From Deltaproteobacteria bacterium (lineage in GTDB: Bacteria > Desulfobacterota > Desulfobacteria > Desulfobacterales > UBA5852): DNA of 64,000 nt. This document shows positions 1 through 8,890 of the stretch, in pieces. The DNA is taken from contig JAHLLS010000004.1 in the NCBI GenBank assembly GCA_020444045.1, positions 62,001-126,000 on the forward strand, in the 5' to 3' direction. A model generated the notes under the pieces. That model saw nothing but the letters and a program-made list of their open reading frames with translations, did no database searches and had not been told where the DNA came from. The position numbers and the translations under genes are program-made. Positions within the stretch are counted from its first letter, which is position 1. Each line of letters starts with the position of its first letter.

Positions 1-218
1 TCGGGTTGCAGGTCGCGCACATGGGCGGGTTTGATGCGCCGTCCGGCATGGGTGGTCACAAAGGGTGCTACGGCCAGGTCGATGCCGCTGAAATGTTCGG
101 CGTAGGTCCGGCGATAGATGGCGTCCGTGACACCCCGCAACGGCGCCAGATAAAAAGGACGGTGTGTTGACGGGAGGTTGCCCGTCTCGACGCTTTTCGA
201 TGGCGATGCTGGATTCAT
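1..218 (-). CDS. tRNA-dihydrouridine synthase, N-terminal part (runs off the left edge)
   Basis: Translating the reverse strand from the ATG at 218 gives about 72 residues. The stretch LAPLRGVTDAIYRR, followed by GIDLAVAPFVTT, matches the start of the FMN-dependent TIM barrel of Dus enzymes, which reduce uridine to dihydrouridine in the tRNA D-loop. The first 20 or so residues are a polar, family-atypical lead-in. The catalytic Cys and FMN phosphate site lie beyond the window. The gene diverges from the transporter at 367, so the 148 bp between them should hold both promoters. The Dus subfamily cannot be assigned from this fragment. Confidence 0.75.
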   Translation of the reverse strand, partial: MNPASPSKSVETGNLPSTHRPFYLAPLRGVTDAIYRRTYAEHFSGIDLAVAPFVTTHAGRRIKPAHVRDLQP

Positions 219-366
219 TTTGGCAATGTAGGCGCTTCTTTTCGGGAAGTCCAGATTCGAACGATATTTTTGGGTGGTGACGACGAGGACGGCCGCTGGG
301 TGGTCCGGAGCCTTTTTCGGATAAACGGCGGAATGGCTGCTTGGGCTTTCAGGGAGAGCTTTTTAA

Positions 367-1275
367 ATGACGCGTCATTGGTCATCGCCGGTATTGGCTT
401 ACATCGGACTCGTTCTGGCCATGATGTTATGGGCCAGCTCGTTCGTGGCCCTTAAGCTGGCCTTTCGCGGTTACGATCCCATGGTGGTCATCTTTGGCCG
501 GATGGTCGTTGCCAGCATTTGTTTTGCGCCTTTTATTCCGACCTTTCGATCGGCCATGCCGTTTCTTCGTCAGGATTTTCGCCCCCTTCTCTTCATGGCG
601 TTCTGCGAGCCGTGCCTCTATTTCCTTTTTGAAGCCCGGGCGATGCTGCTCACCACGGCGTCGCAGGCCGGTATGATTACCGCCATACTGCCGTTGATGG
701 TCGCCGTCGGGGCCCGGGTCGTGCTTGGAGAGATCTTGACCGTACGGACGATGGTCGGTTTTGGGGTGGCGATCGTGGGGGCCTGCTGGCTGAGTGTGGC
801 CGGTCAACCGTCAATGGACGCACCCAACCCTTTGCTGGGGAACTTTCTTGAATTCATGGCCATGGTTTGCGCCACCGGCTATATTATCAGCCTTAAACAT
901 CTGACGGCCCGTTATTCCCCCTTTTTCCTGACCGCGGTACAAGCCTTCGTGGGGGCCGTGTTTTTCTTTCCGTTTCTATTTCTGCCATCAACCGCAAGTC
1001 CCAAGGGGTTTGATTTGATCCCGGCCCTGGCGATCGTTTACCTTGGCGCGGTGGTCACGCTGGGGGCGTATGGGTTGTATAACTATGGCGTCAGTCGGAT
1101 TCCCGTCAGCCGCGCTTCAATTTTTATCAACCTGATCCCCGTCTTTTCCGTTCTGCTGGGAGCTTTCCTTCTAGACGAGCGGTTTTCTTTTTTTCAGTAT
1201 GTTGCGTCGGGATTGGTTTTTATCGGGATTTATCTCAGTCAATATGGAGGCAGGCTGCGAGACAGTGTGAACTGA
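367..1275 (+). CDS. DMT/EamA-family transporter
   Basis: This 302-residue, highly hydrophobic protein has about ten predicted membrane segments arranged as two EamA repeats (roughly residues 7-140 and 152-295). Repeat hallmarks are WASSFVALKLAF near the start and the second-half ending of the LxxLxPVF...LGxxLLxE type (INLIPVFSVLLGAFLLDE). The family exports or exchanges small metabolites such as amino acids or nucleotide precursors across the inner membrane; the substrate cannot be read from sequence. An AGGGAGAG ribosome site sits just upstream of the ATG. It converges on the membrane protein at 1283-1891 with only 7 bp between stops. Confidence 0.85.
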   Translation: MTRHWSSPVLAYIGLVLAMMLWASSFVALKLAFRGYDPMVVIFGRMVVASICFAPFIPTFRSAMPFLRQDFRPLLFMAFCEPCLYFLFEARAMLLTTASQAGMITAILPLMVAVGARVVLGEILTVRTMVGFGVAIVGACWLSVAGQPSMDAPNPLLGNFLEFMAMVCATGYIISLKHLTARYSPFFLTAVQAFVGAVFFFPFLFLPSTASPKGFDLIPALAIVYLGAVVTLGAYGLYNYGVSRIPVSRASIFINLIPVFSVLLGAFLLDERFSFFQYVASGLVFIGIYLSQYGGRLRDSVN

Positions 1276-1282
1276 GTTTTGA

Positions 1283-1891
1283 TTAGAAAAAACTGGAAAT
1301 CGACAGCGCGATCAAGACGATGGACAGCAGAACGCCAATCGATCCGATCAGGATGGGATGGCGAAAGGAGAACACATTGACGACGTGGTTGAATACATCC
1401 AGCCGATCCACCAACGGCTGGGTGGCAACCCACGAATTCAATCGATTTTCGATACGCTGTAAACGGCCGGGGGCGATGATCAGAAAAAGACCGACGATCA
1501 CCCCAATCACCCCGGCGAGTTTTCCCGCCATGACCAACCCTTCCAGTACCATCTCCCACAGCAGGCGTTGGGTGTCTTGAATCTGCAGGACACCCAGCAA
1601 GCGTGCGACATCCATTTGGGTGAACAGGAAAATCAGCGTTACCACCGATCCGATAATGAAACAACATCCACATGCCATCGGGTGCCTGTAGATGAACAAC
1701 TCGTTACGGATGGTCTGGTCGAAATAGGCCAGACGTTCTTTGAGGTGGTAAGTGCGGCTGAGGAATTCGTCGATCGCCCGCGTCCGTTCCGGAAAGAAAA
1801 TCAGGCTCAAGGAAAAAATCAAGCCGGCGACACCACAGACGATGGTCAGAATGGCCGTGGTGTCGAGGCAGATGTCAACAATCGCATTCAT
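1283..1891 (-). CDS. Multi-pass membrane protein of unknown function
   Basis: 202 residues with four hydrophobic segments, at about residues 10-32, 72-92, 115-142 and 180-201. The polar segments between them contain the related-looking stretches RTRAIDEFLSRTYHLKERL and RLQRIENRLNSWVATQPLVDRL. The internal symmetry, two TM segments each flanked by an amphipathic R..I..L helix, suggests an ancient duplication. I recognise no named family. Codon use and the clean ATG start make it a real gene. Function is unknown; a small inner-membrane protein is the most that can be said. Confidence 0.6.
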   Translation of the reverse strand: MNAIVDICLDTTAILTIVCGVAGLIFSLSLIFFPERTRAIDEFLSRTYHLKERLAYFDQTIRNELFIYRHPMACGCCFIIGSVVTLIFLFTQMDVARLLGVLQIQDTQRLLWEMVLEGLVMAGKLAGVIGVIVGLFLIIAPGRLQRIENRLNSWVATQPLVDRLDVFNHVVNVFSFRHPILIGSIGVLLSIVLIALSISSFF

Positions 1892-2107
1892 TCGCGTTCT
1901 TTCATGTCAGAGAGGAGTCCCTGATTGGTAATGCCCCTGACAAATGCCGTCTGGCGCGACCGAGTGGTGCGGGGCCCAACAGAGGGCAACGTTGCGAGCG
2001 TCGTTTCCGCCGAAGGATCGGGTCGCCCCGGCAAACGCCGCTGAATCAGGCCGGTCTGTCATACGGCCCAAGCCGAAGCCGCTGTAAAAGATCAGCGTGT
2101 CCGGTTT

Positions 2108-2713
2108 TCAAGGTGCACTCACGTTAAGCTCCTGGCCGGGTCGAATCGTTACATCGTTGCCCATTTTATTGATTTTTTTGAGTTGGTCGACCGTCAATCC
2201 GTATTGGCGGCTGATTTGGTAGAGGGTTTCTCCCGCTTTAACGACATGGACCTTGGCGGGCACGGCCTTGGCCTTCTTTTTGGCGGGCGGAGTTGCGGCG
2301 GGCTTGGCGGCCGGTTGCTGACTTTTTTCAAGGGACGCCAGCTTACCGTTGATCTGGTTCAGGCTCTGGCCAAGCTTGGCTTCCAAGGCCTGGAATTGGC
2401 GGGTGAGATTTTCATGGTTTTCCCGCAGCGTCGTAAGACTTTCCCCGCCGGAATTGGCCTGCTCAAGGTTGCCCAACCGGAATTCAATGTCATCCAAATG
2501 TTTTGCCAGAAGGGCGACTTCTTCAGCCAAGGCACTGTCCTTGGCGCTCGTTCCGTACATTGTAAATCCCAGAATGACCACGAGCGCGACGACACCGGCG
2601 GCGACATAGGGAACAAATGGCTTGCGGAGAAGACTTTGGCGATTGAGGGCCGCATATGCGTCATAGTCTTCGTAGGCTTCTTCCGAATCGCCCTGCTTGA
2701 ATGTCATACCCAT
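2108..2713 (-). CDS. Membrane-anchored LysM-domain protein
   Basis: 201 residues. A polar, acidic N-terminus (EEAYEDYDAY) precedes one membrane segment near residues 35-55 (FVPYVAAGVVALVVILGF). A probable coiled coil follows (about 60-115, rich in L and E with heptads), then an Ala/Pro/Lys linker. A single LysM ends the protein (about 153-198: VKAGETLYQISRQYGL...IRPGQELNV). LysM binds peptidoglycan, so this is likely a periplasmic cell-wall-binding protein anchored in the inner membrane. AAGGAGGT lies six bases before the first ATG. The in-frame ATG two codons later is a weaker start. Confidence 0.8.
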   Translation of the reverse strand: MGMTFKQGDSEEAYEDYDAYAALNRQSLLRKPFVPYVAAGVVALVVILGFTMYGTSAKDSALAEEVALLAKHLDDIEFRLGNLEQANSGGESLTTLRENHENLTRQFQALEAKLGQSLNQINGKLASLEKSQQPAAKPAATPPAKKKAKAVPAKVHVVKAGETLYQISRQYGLTVDQLKKINKMGNDVTIRPGQELNVSAP

Positions 2714-2795
2714 TCCTTACCTCCTTGGTGGATGGATGGCGCCGGTTAACGTGGATATCTTTTGTTTGCGGATACCCCCACGCCGGCTTTCCATG

Positions 2796-3767
2796 TTACT
2801 TCGCTATGTGATAACCCCACTCTTTTTTTAGATTTGCCTGGCGCGTATAGGACAAATACGTCGTCTGCAGGTCCAGATGCAAAAAACCGGTTACGGGACA
2901 GGATGTTGCCGCATCGATGGTATTAACCGCCACAATTTCCAGGCGGTGGTGTTGAGGGGGGCGGTCGGTATCGAATTCTATCTGGCGCTGCCCGCTGGCC
3001 ACCAGTATCCGCCGACCCTGGTAAGACCGCCATCCTTCGACCGCAAGAACCAATTCGTCCAGCCCCGGCATAAGATCCCGGGGTCGCCCATGGATGCCCA
3101 TGCGCTGTAATAATTGGGGTAAGGCATGAACCTTTATTCGCAACAGCCGGTCACCGGTTCGGAACGGACCCTCAAACCGATACGGTACGAGATCATCGGC
3201 CAGGGCGCGGGTGTCTTCTTTCAAACCCGCCAAACGCGTGGGGGAAAAAAAGCGGCTGGCCCCTGTATCTTCATAGGCCGGCAGACTGATTTGCCATTGG
3301 CTTTTTTGGCCGCGGTAATCGGTCAAGAACCGCCCGGTGGTCAATGACGCTTGCCGATGGCTGGTCTGGTTGCCGTTGACCTCCATACGGGTGACATCCA
3401 GGCGCCAGTTAAGGCCGGCGTTGGACGGTGTGGCTTCAATCGTTCCTCGGGCCACCCGATTGTATCCTTTTGGGCGTGCGGTCTCCACTTCGGCAGAGAC
3501 CGCGTTGTCGGTTTCCTCGAAGCGGGTGATATGAAAGAAATCCAGCCGGCACGGCTGGTACGCCAGGTCCACCGGTTCGGAAAGGGTTGTAATCTCTCCA
3601 CTTGCAAGAATGTGGTCGGTTTTCGGAAGTGTGCTGCGGGCACACCCTGTGAGTAGGATGATGAGCAACAGCAACGCCGCGGGCCGCCAAGGTTTTCCTG
3701 CAGGGTAACGTGTTTGGCTGCGATGCTTCGCCAAAGGTGTCCACCGTTGCCGTGTGAATCGCGTCAC
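2796..3767 (-). CDS. Putative outer-membrane or periplasmic lipoprotein, unknown function
   Basis: I place the start at the GTG at 3767. It begins one base after the TGA stop of the upstream TetR gene, which would give translational coupling, although a longer in-frame ORF reaches 3863 inside that gene. The N-terminus is basic (RFTRQRW...KPWRP), followed by the hydrophobic run AALLLLIILLTGC, a clear lipobox with Cys about 45 residues in. The remaining ~280 residues are beta-rich and carry no family I recognise. The alternative TTG start 11 codons later is possible. Pairing with TetR suggests a regulated envelope function. Confidence 0.6.
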   Translation of the reverse strand: MTRFTRQRWTPLAKHRSQTRYPAGKPWRPAALLLLIILLTGCARSTLPKTDHILASGEITTLSEPVDLAYQPCRLDFFHITRFEETDNAVSAEVETARPKGYNRVARGTIEATPSNAGLNWRLDVTRMEVNGNQTSHRQASLTTGRFLTDYRGQKSQWQISLPAYEDTGASRFFSPTRLAGLKEDTRALADDLVPYRFEGPFRTGDRLLRIKVHALPQLLQRMGIHGRPRDLMPGLDELVLAVEGWRSYQGRRILVASGQRQIEFDTDRPPQHHRLEIVAVNTIDAATSCPVTGFLHLDLQTTYLSYTRQANLKKEWGYHIAK

Positions 3768-3768
3768 A

Positions 3769-4419
3769 TCAAGGACTGTTTTCGTGCGCTGTTTTACGAA
3801 GCCCCCGGCCGAAGAGATCGAAGGCCACTTCAAATGTTTTTTCCAGGTTACTGCGATCCGCACTGATCATTTTTTTGCTTTCTTCCCATAACACAATGCC
3901 GGAGAAGAGCGCCCAGAGGATATCGGCCAGAGCCAGTGGGTTGCGGTCGATAATGCGACCCGCTTTAACGCCTTGTTTGAACATGCCGGCCATGGATTGA
4001 AGGGCTCTGCGCGACAGTTCATTGATTTCTTCCAGCAAATCCGGTGAGAGGGTTTTCAAGGTGTCACTGGACTGCAGATGAAACATGTTGTTGAGGATCA
4101 AGGGGTCATATGCGTAAACGTCTTTCATGGCGTTCAGAAGCCCGAGCTGTTTTTCTTCGTAGCCGGTGGTTTTTTCGCTAATGACATGGTCAACTTTGAC
4201 ATTGATAAATCGCAGGACACGCAGGCAAAGTGAGGCGTACAGTTCATCTTTACTTTTGAAATAGAGATACAGTGTTCCCGCGCTGAGTTCCGCTTCCCTG
4301 GCGATATCTTCCACCGTGCTTTTTTCGTAGCCCTTCTGGATGAACACGCGTTTGGCGGCCACCATGATTTGCTGTCGCCGCATTTCTCTTTCGCGCTTTT
4401 TGCGCTCTTTGATCCCCAT
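3769..4419 (-). CDS. TetR/AcrR-family transcriptional regulator
   Basis: 216 residues. A very basic leader (MGIKERKKREREM) precedes the TetR helix-turn-helix (about residues 14-60: QIMVAAKRVFIQKGY...TVEDIAREAELSAGTLYLYFKSKDEL). The rest is an all-helical ligand-binding domain. I chose the second of two adjacent ATGs. It is better spaced from GGGGAGGA, and it gives the same MGIK N-terminus as the paralogue at 17319. The gene is followed immediately by the lipoprotein gene. The ligand is unknown; members with this form often answer to fatty-acyl or hydrophobic effectors, which is only an inference here. Confidence 0.85.
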   Translation of the reverse strand: MGIKERKKREREMRRQQIMVAAKRVFIQKGYEKSTVEDIAREAELSAGTLYLYFKSKDELYASLCLRVLRFINVKVDHVISEKTTGYEEKQLGLLNAMKDVYAYDPLILNNMFHLQSSDTLKTLSPDLLEEINELSRRALQSMAGMFKQGVKAGRIIDRNPLALADILWALFSGIVLWEESKKMISADRSNLEKTFEVAFDLFGRGLRKTAHENSP

Positions 4420-4541
4420 CATTCCTCCCCGGTCGGTGCACGAGCGGTTTTGTCATCGCACCGCCGTTAAAAATCGTCTATTAAAACCATAAATCAAGCG
4501 GAACTTCAATACTCCATTGCAGTGGGCTCTGGAATGGTCTG

Positions 4542-7500
4542 CTATGGATCCTTTTTCCACAGGGGTTCAACAATTTTTATGGGGAGATTGACCGTTCGTT
4601 TCATCAAATTCATCAAACTGCTGCCAACGGCTGTCGGCGAGAGCGGGGTGACGGTGGGATCGGCGAACGGACCGGTAACCCGCACCGGAATGGACACCAG
4701 GGTGCCGCCCAGCCAGTCGTTGATAATCGGTGTGTACCTTACAATCGCATCCACGGTTTTGAAGGGCGCCACCAGAATGACCATATCGGTGTCCCCGGTC
4801 ACCAGGTTGACGGTTCCCTGGCCGGCAATATTGGCTGAGGCACCGTCGATGACAGCTTCCCTGATGGTGAGCAGGCTGTCGGCGATGTCCACGCTGATAT
4901 CGATTTGATTGTAGGCCAGCCCCCCCTCCATCAGGTCCGGCACCTTGCCACGGAATAGCTCCGTGACGTTGACGACGGCCAAGGTTTTGCTCAACAGGTT
5001 AAAGCGGTAAATCCTTCCCTCTTTGGCAGTGAATTCCATCTGGCCGTCGATGAATCGGGACAACTGGTCGGAGGCGCCCTGGGTTTCCAGATGGCCTGTC
5101 AAATCGAACTGCCCGTCAATCAGGTTTGGTTTTTCCACCAGGCAGGCCATGGTGGGGTCGAGTTTTTTATCCATCGCTTCAGGCTGCAGCGTGATCGATA
5201 TCTTGTCCGGGGTGATCCGAATGTCACCGGTTGTGGCAAGCCCGCACAAGGCGGCATCTTCGATGCGGAAATGCCAATTTCGGGGGTCGATCTGGACGGT
5301 GGCATTGAATGGCGACCATTGGAGTTTGCCTAGCGTAAACGCATCGAGTCGGGAAACGATGCGGCCGCGTAAGGGCAAATCCCATATAGAAAATGTATCC
5401 GGTGCCACAGGCGGCTTGTCTGATGAGGGGGCTTCGGGCAAGGATAGCGAAAAGTTTGTTGCAGTATGCACCAAGTCGAGAACATACCCCCCCGCCTCAA
5501 TGTCGATTGATCCCGTAACCCGGTGGGTTTGATTGTCGACAACCAGCACCGCCGGTTCAAGCAGGACTTTGTTGTCCTGAGCCTTGAGGGACAGTTCGTC
5601 AATGTGGAGGGTGTGCGCCATTCGCAACGGCTGGTATATGTTATAGGCTTGGAGCGCTCCCGATGCGGTGGAGCGGCCGGGATCGGTCGGGTAGATGCGG
5701 GCCTTGAATTGGCCCTCCATTCTTCCATTGGCATAATGATTTTCCTGCATCATTCGCTCTATGGTGGCACTGTGGATGCGGCCATTGAAATCGATGTCAA
5801 GGTGATCGGGCTCGACGGATACCTGCAGCTCGGCGTGCGAATCCTGGTCATCGACGACCAGGGCCTGGTGCCGCAGTTGCGTGCCTTCCATTTTCATGTC
5901 CAGCGACAGCTTCGTTCCGCCGCCGGTGGTAATGTCTCCGAGGAAGGTGTTTTCACCATCCAAAACCCAGGTCAGGGCGGTATCCGACAGCGCTACGGGT
6001 GCTTTTAAACGCCAGGGGCTTCCAAGATCGATGCGTTCGCTGGCCCATTTTTCGGCCACCGGCCCCAGTGTGCCGTTGACGGTCATTGCTGCAGCCACGG
6101 GTCTGTCATCTTTAAAAAGAAAGTGGGTTTCATTGAACGACAGATCGGCGTCGGCTATCAGGAGGCGGGCTTCGGGAATGTCAAGCTTGTCGGCGTTGGC
6201 GGTAAACCGGGCGGATTCGATTTCGGCCGGCCCGGGCAGGCCTGGAGAAATAATTTCCAAGCGGCTTACGGTGCCTTGGGTGGTAAAGGCCCACTGGGCG
6301 GGATTCATCAAGGGGCCTTCCAACTCAAGCCGGCTTAATTTGAGCCAGCCGTCTTCAGATTGAAGTGAAAAAGGCAGGGCGTCGAGCATGTCATAAGATG
6401 CCAGCCAAGGGGCGATTCGGTTGATATCGATGCGGGCGGCGGCATTGTCAACGCGGATCAGGGCGGCGTCGCCGAAAGCGACGTGCGCCGTCAACCCTGA
6501 GATATGCGTCGTGTCGAGGTTGCCATTCATTTGAATGACCTGGATCCGGTCGTTCGTATACTGGACCATGCCCTCCGTAACCGATAACCTCGACGGCAAA
6601 CGATCGTAGGCAGCGTCGAAACGGCAGTGGGAGATATCCACGGTAACATCCAGCGTGCTTTTCCGGCCGTCTATAACAAGCACCCCTTCGGCGCGTCCGC
6701 CCACATCGTGGATACGCCCCATTTCTTCCTTAAAGGTGCGATCGTCCACCCATTGCTGCAGCAGGGCCGGCAGTGGTGCCAGATCGGCATCGACATCGAT
6801 TTCGAGGAAAAACGGCACCTCGTCGTCCTGATCGAGATCCAACCAGAGTCGGCCGTCTGATCCCTTTGTCTGGCCGTAGGCGGCCCGCAGGTTGGTGCCT
6901 TCCAAAATCCCTTCAGCGATGTCGGCCGACCCATGGACGTTCGTCAGGTCAAGTTCGGCCTCCGGGATAAACAGCCGTCCGTTTTCAACAGTGCCATTGA
7001 TGCGCATGTTGCGGAAAACCCCCATGTCTTCGGCGCGCGATCCCCGCGTGTTGTATTGGATCCACGGTACCTTCCCATCCCGCAGAACATCGAAGATGCC
7101 GGCAACGGTTTCATCGTCGCCGGCCAGGGTCATGGCGGCTTTGCGCAGCGGGCCAATGGTGAGGTGCCGGCCTGTCAGTTCGATTTCGAACAGGGGGATT
7201 TTCGGGTTGATCGTGGCCCGACCGCTAAGGGACAAAGACGGCTGTTCGGCCTGCATGTTTTCCAGATCGATCCGGAGGCCATCAGCGGAATAGGCGAGCT
7301 GGGTTTTCAGCCGGACATTTTTTACCGGAACACCGTTTGTACCGTTTCGGAGCAGGAGCGCCGGGATGTGGGCTTGAAGTGTGCCATTGACGCGTCCAAC
7401 GCCCGTCAGGTTCATGGTGGCCTTGATATTTAAGGTGCTGATGTCCCACTGCAAGGCCATAGGGGGAAACAAATGGTCGATGGCTTGGGGCTTGAATTGG

Positions 7501-8186
7501 TCAAGGGCAAGTTGGAGTTGCCCTTCCAGGGTTTCAGGCTGCAGCGTTCCGGACAGGTGAAGGGACGCCCACCAATTGGAGCGGCAGCGCAAATCGATAC
7601 GCATGGTGTCCGGAGGTAATTGAAGCTCAAGATCAACGTGTTCCAAATGAATGGGCGCCGGAAGAATTCCGGTGGTTCGGCAAATTCCACCTCGGATGGC
7701 AATCGCTGCATCCGGCAGGATAGCGGCCATTTGGCTCAAGACCTTCTGAAGGTCATGCGTCAGGGTTTCGGACGAGATCGCCGGTGACGGTTTGGCCGGA
7801 TCGTGGTGGGCTGATGGGGAGACCGATAGGGAGAATTCAGGCTCCTGGAGGATGATGGTGCCGACCTGCAGTCTTCCTTTCAAAAGGGCTGACAAGGCAG
7901 GATATACATGCGCGGTGCGCCAGAGGCCGCCCATTTGCTCGGGGATATCAATGCGTCCATCCGGGACAATCACGTGGGGGGCCGGCAGGAGCCGGATGCG
8001 AAATTTACCACTGGTAAACGTTCCCCCGGTCTTTTCCTGAAAGATAGCGCCAAAGTCCTGGCGGTTTAATTGTCGTTCAATGAGCGGTGGGACGGCGAAC
8101 AGCAATACCGCAATAAGGATCAGGACCGCCGCGGCGCTGCCGGCGATAATTTTCCAGGTGCGGTTTTTGATTGGTGAAAACATCAT
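4542..8186 (-). CDS. Very large AsmA-like (TamB/YhdP-type) envelope protein
   Basis: 1214 residues. One N-terminal membrane anchor (about 12-32, WKIIAGSAAAVLILIAVLLF) is followed by an AsmA-type opening (QLNRQDFGAIFQEKTGGTFTSGKFRI). About 1100 beta-rich residues follow, with the repeated short-strand pattern typical of the repeating-beta-groove lipid-transport family. The C-terminus (GQGTVNLVTGDTDMVILVAPF...VRVTGPFADPTVTP) matches the AsmA-like C-terminal domain. Known relatives span the periplasm and move phospholipids to the outer membrane. It sits between the TetR gene and a small lipoprotein. Start choice between two adjacent ATGs (8186 or 8183) is open; no strong ribosome site is visible. 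Confidence 0.8.
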   Translation of the reverse strand: MMFSPIKNRTWKIIAGSAAAVLILIAVLLFAVPPLIERQLNRQDFGAIFQEKTGGTFTSGKFRIRLLPAPHVIVPDGRIDIPEQMGGLWRTAHVYPALSALLKGRLQVGTIILQEPEFSLSVSPSAHHDPAKPSPAISSETLTHDLQKVLSQMAAILPDAAIAIRGGICRTTGILPAPIHLEHVDLELQLPPDTMRIDLRCRSNWWASLHLSGTLQPETLEGQLQLALDQFKPQAIDHLFPPMALQWDISTLNIKATMNLTGVGRVNGTLQAHIPALLLRNGTNGVPVKNVRLKTQLAYSADGLRIDLENMQAEQPSLSLSGRATINPKIPLFEIELTGRHLTIGPLRKAAMTLAGDDETVAGIFDVLRDGKVPWIQYNTRGSRAEDMGVFRNMRINGTVENGRLFIPEAELDLTNVHGSADIAEGILEGTNLRAAYGQTKGSDGRLWLDLDQDDEVPFFLEIDVDADLAPLPALLQQWVDDRTFKEEMGRIHDVGGRAEGVLVIDGRKSTLDVTVDISHCRFDAAYDRLPSRLSVTEGMVQYTNDRIQVIQMNGNLDTTHISGLTAHVAFGDAALIRVDNAAARIDINRIAPWLASYDMLDALPFSLQSEDGWLKLSRLELEGPLMNPAQWAFTTQGTVSRLEIISPGLPGPAEIESARFTANADKLDIPEARLLIADADLSFNETHFLFKDDRPVAAAMTVNGTLGPVAEKWASERIDLGSPWRLKAPVALSDTALTWVLDGENTFLGDITTGGGTKLSLDMKMEGTQLRHQALVVDDQDSHAELQVSVEPDHLDIDFNGRIHSATIERMMQENHYANGRMEGQFKARIYPTDPGRSTASGALQAYNIYQPLRMAHTLHIDELSLKAQDNKVLLEPAVLVVDNQTHRVTGSIDIEAGGYVLDLVHTATNFSLSLPEAPSSDKPPVAPDTFSIWDLPLRGRIVSRLDAFTLGKLQWSPFNATVQIDPRNWHFRIEDAALCGLATTGDIRITPDKISITLQPEAMDKKLDPTMACLVEKPNLIDGQFDLTGHLETQGASDQLSRFIDGQMEFTAKEGRIYRFNLLSKTLAVVNVTELFRGKVPDLMEGGLAYNQIDISVDIADSLLTIREAVIDGASANIAGQGTVNLVTGDTDMVILVAPFKTVDAIVRYTPIINDWLGGTLVSIPVRVTGPFADPTVTPLSPTAVGSSLMNLMKRTVNLPIKIVEPLWKKDP

Positions 8187-8402
8187 GGGGTTTTGCGTGC
8201 CATCCGTTGATTCAGAGGATCGAAACCAGTCTCTACCCTATACCTTAATAGCGGACGACGATCAAAGCTCTTTATCAGGAATGGTGGTAATCGTGGGCGG
8301 GAGGAGGCCAGCGGCATCCTGTTGTGATGTCAGCAATTCCACCTGGAGGAGCCGGGGATGGGGGGCACTTGGAGGGAAGGTCATTTTGACACAGGGTTCG
8401 GC

Positions 8403-8699
8403 TTAAAAAATGACCTTCAGTGTCAGACAGGCGGCATAGGCATTCAAAGACGCCCCGCCATCCCCGTTAAGAGGGTCCAATTTTTGATTTGGATTGGATT
8501 CCTCAATCTCCAGATGAACGGCATATGGATTGCTGTTGTAGACCCGAAAACCAATCGATTGAACTTCGTCGGTTGTGTTTCCCAAGACGCCATGATCGGG
8601 CTGCGTGATGAAAGTGGATTGCATGATATGGGCCATGGTGCCGCAACCCGTCATCACAAAACACATCGCAATTAAAATAAGTAGCATTACAAGTTTCAT
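8403..8699 (-). CDS. Small lipoprotein of unknown function
   Basis: From the ATG at 8699 the protein is 98 residues, beginning MKLVMLLILIAMCFVMTGCG, a complete lipoprotein signal with lipobox MTGC. AGGGAAG lies just upstream, whereas the longer in-frame reading to 8807 has no ribosome site and a non-protein-like lead-in. The mature part (TQPDHGVLGNTTDEVQSIGF...AVHLEIEESNPNQ) resembles no family I know. It follows the sigma-54 regulator divergently, with about 190 bp of AT-rich DNA between them. Confidence 0.65.
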   Translation of the reverse strand: MKLVMLLILIAMCFVMTGCGTMAHIMQSTFITQPDHGVLGNTTDEVQSIGFRVYNSNPYAVHLEIEESNPNQKLDPLNGDGGASLNAYAACLTLKVIF

Positions 8700-8807
8700 C
8701 GCTTCCCTCACGGCATGGTCTGGCATTCTCAGTATCCAATATATGTGCCATGGTTTCGGCCATACCCCCAACCATTGGAATTCATGCCAAATAAAAAATG
8801 ACACCAT

Positions 8808-8890
8808 GAAAACGCAAGAGCCAACCAGATAAAAATGTTGTTATTTAAACGTTATATGTTTATATATAATTAAAAAGGCTAAATAAAACT
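8808..8890 (+). promoter_or_regulatory. AT-rich promoter region of the sigma-54 regulator gene
   Basis: The 80 bp before the regulator start is strikingly AT-rich (TTATTTAAACGTTATATG then TTTATATATAATTAAAAA) in an otherwise GC-rich window. Several TATAAT-like hexamers overlap, so no single -10/-35 pair can be chosen. It most likely contains the promoter, and possibly UP-element-like sequence. Confidence 0.4.
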
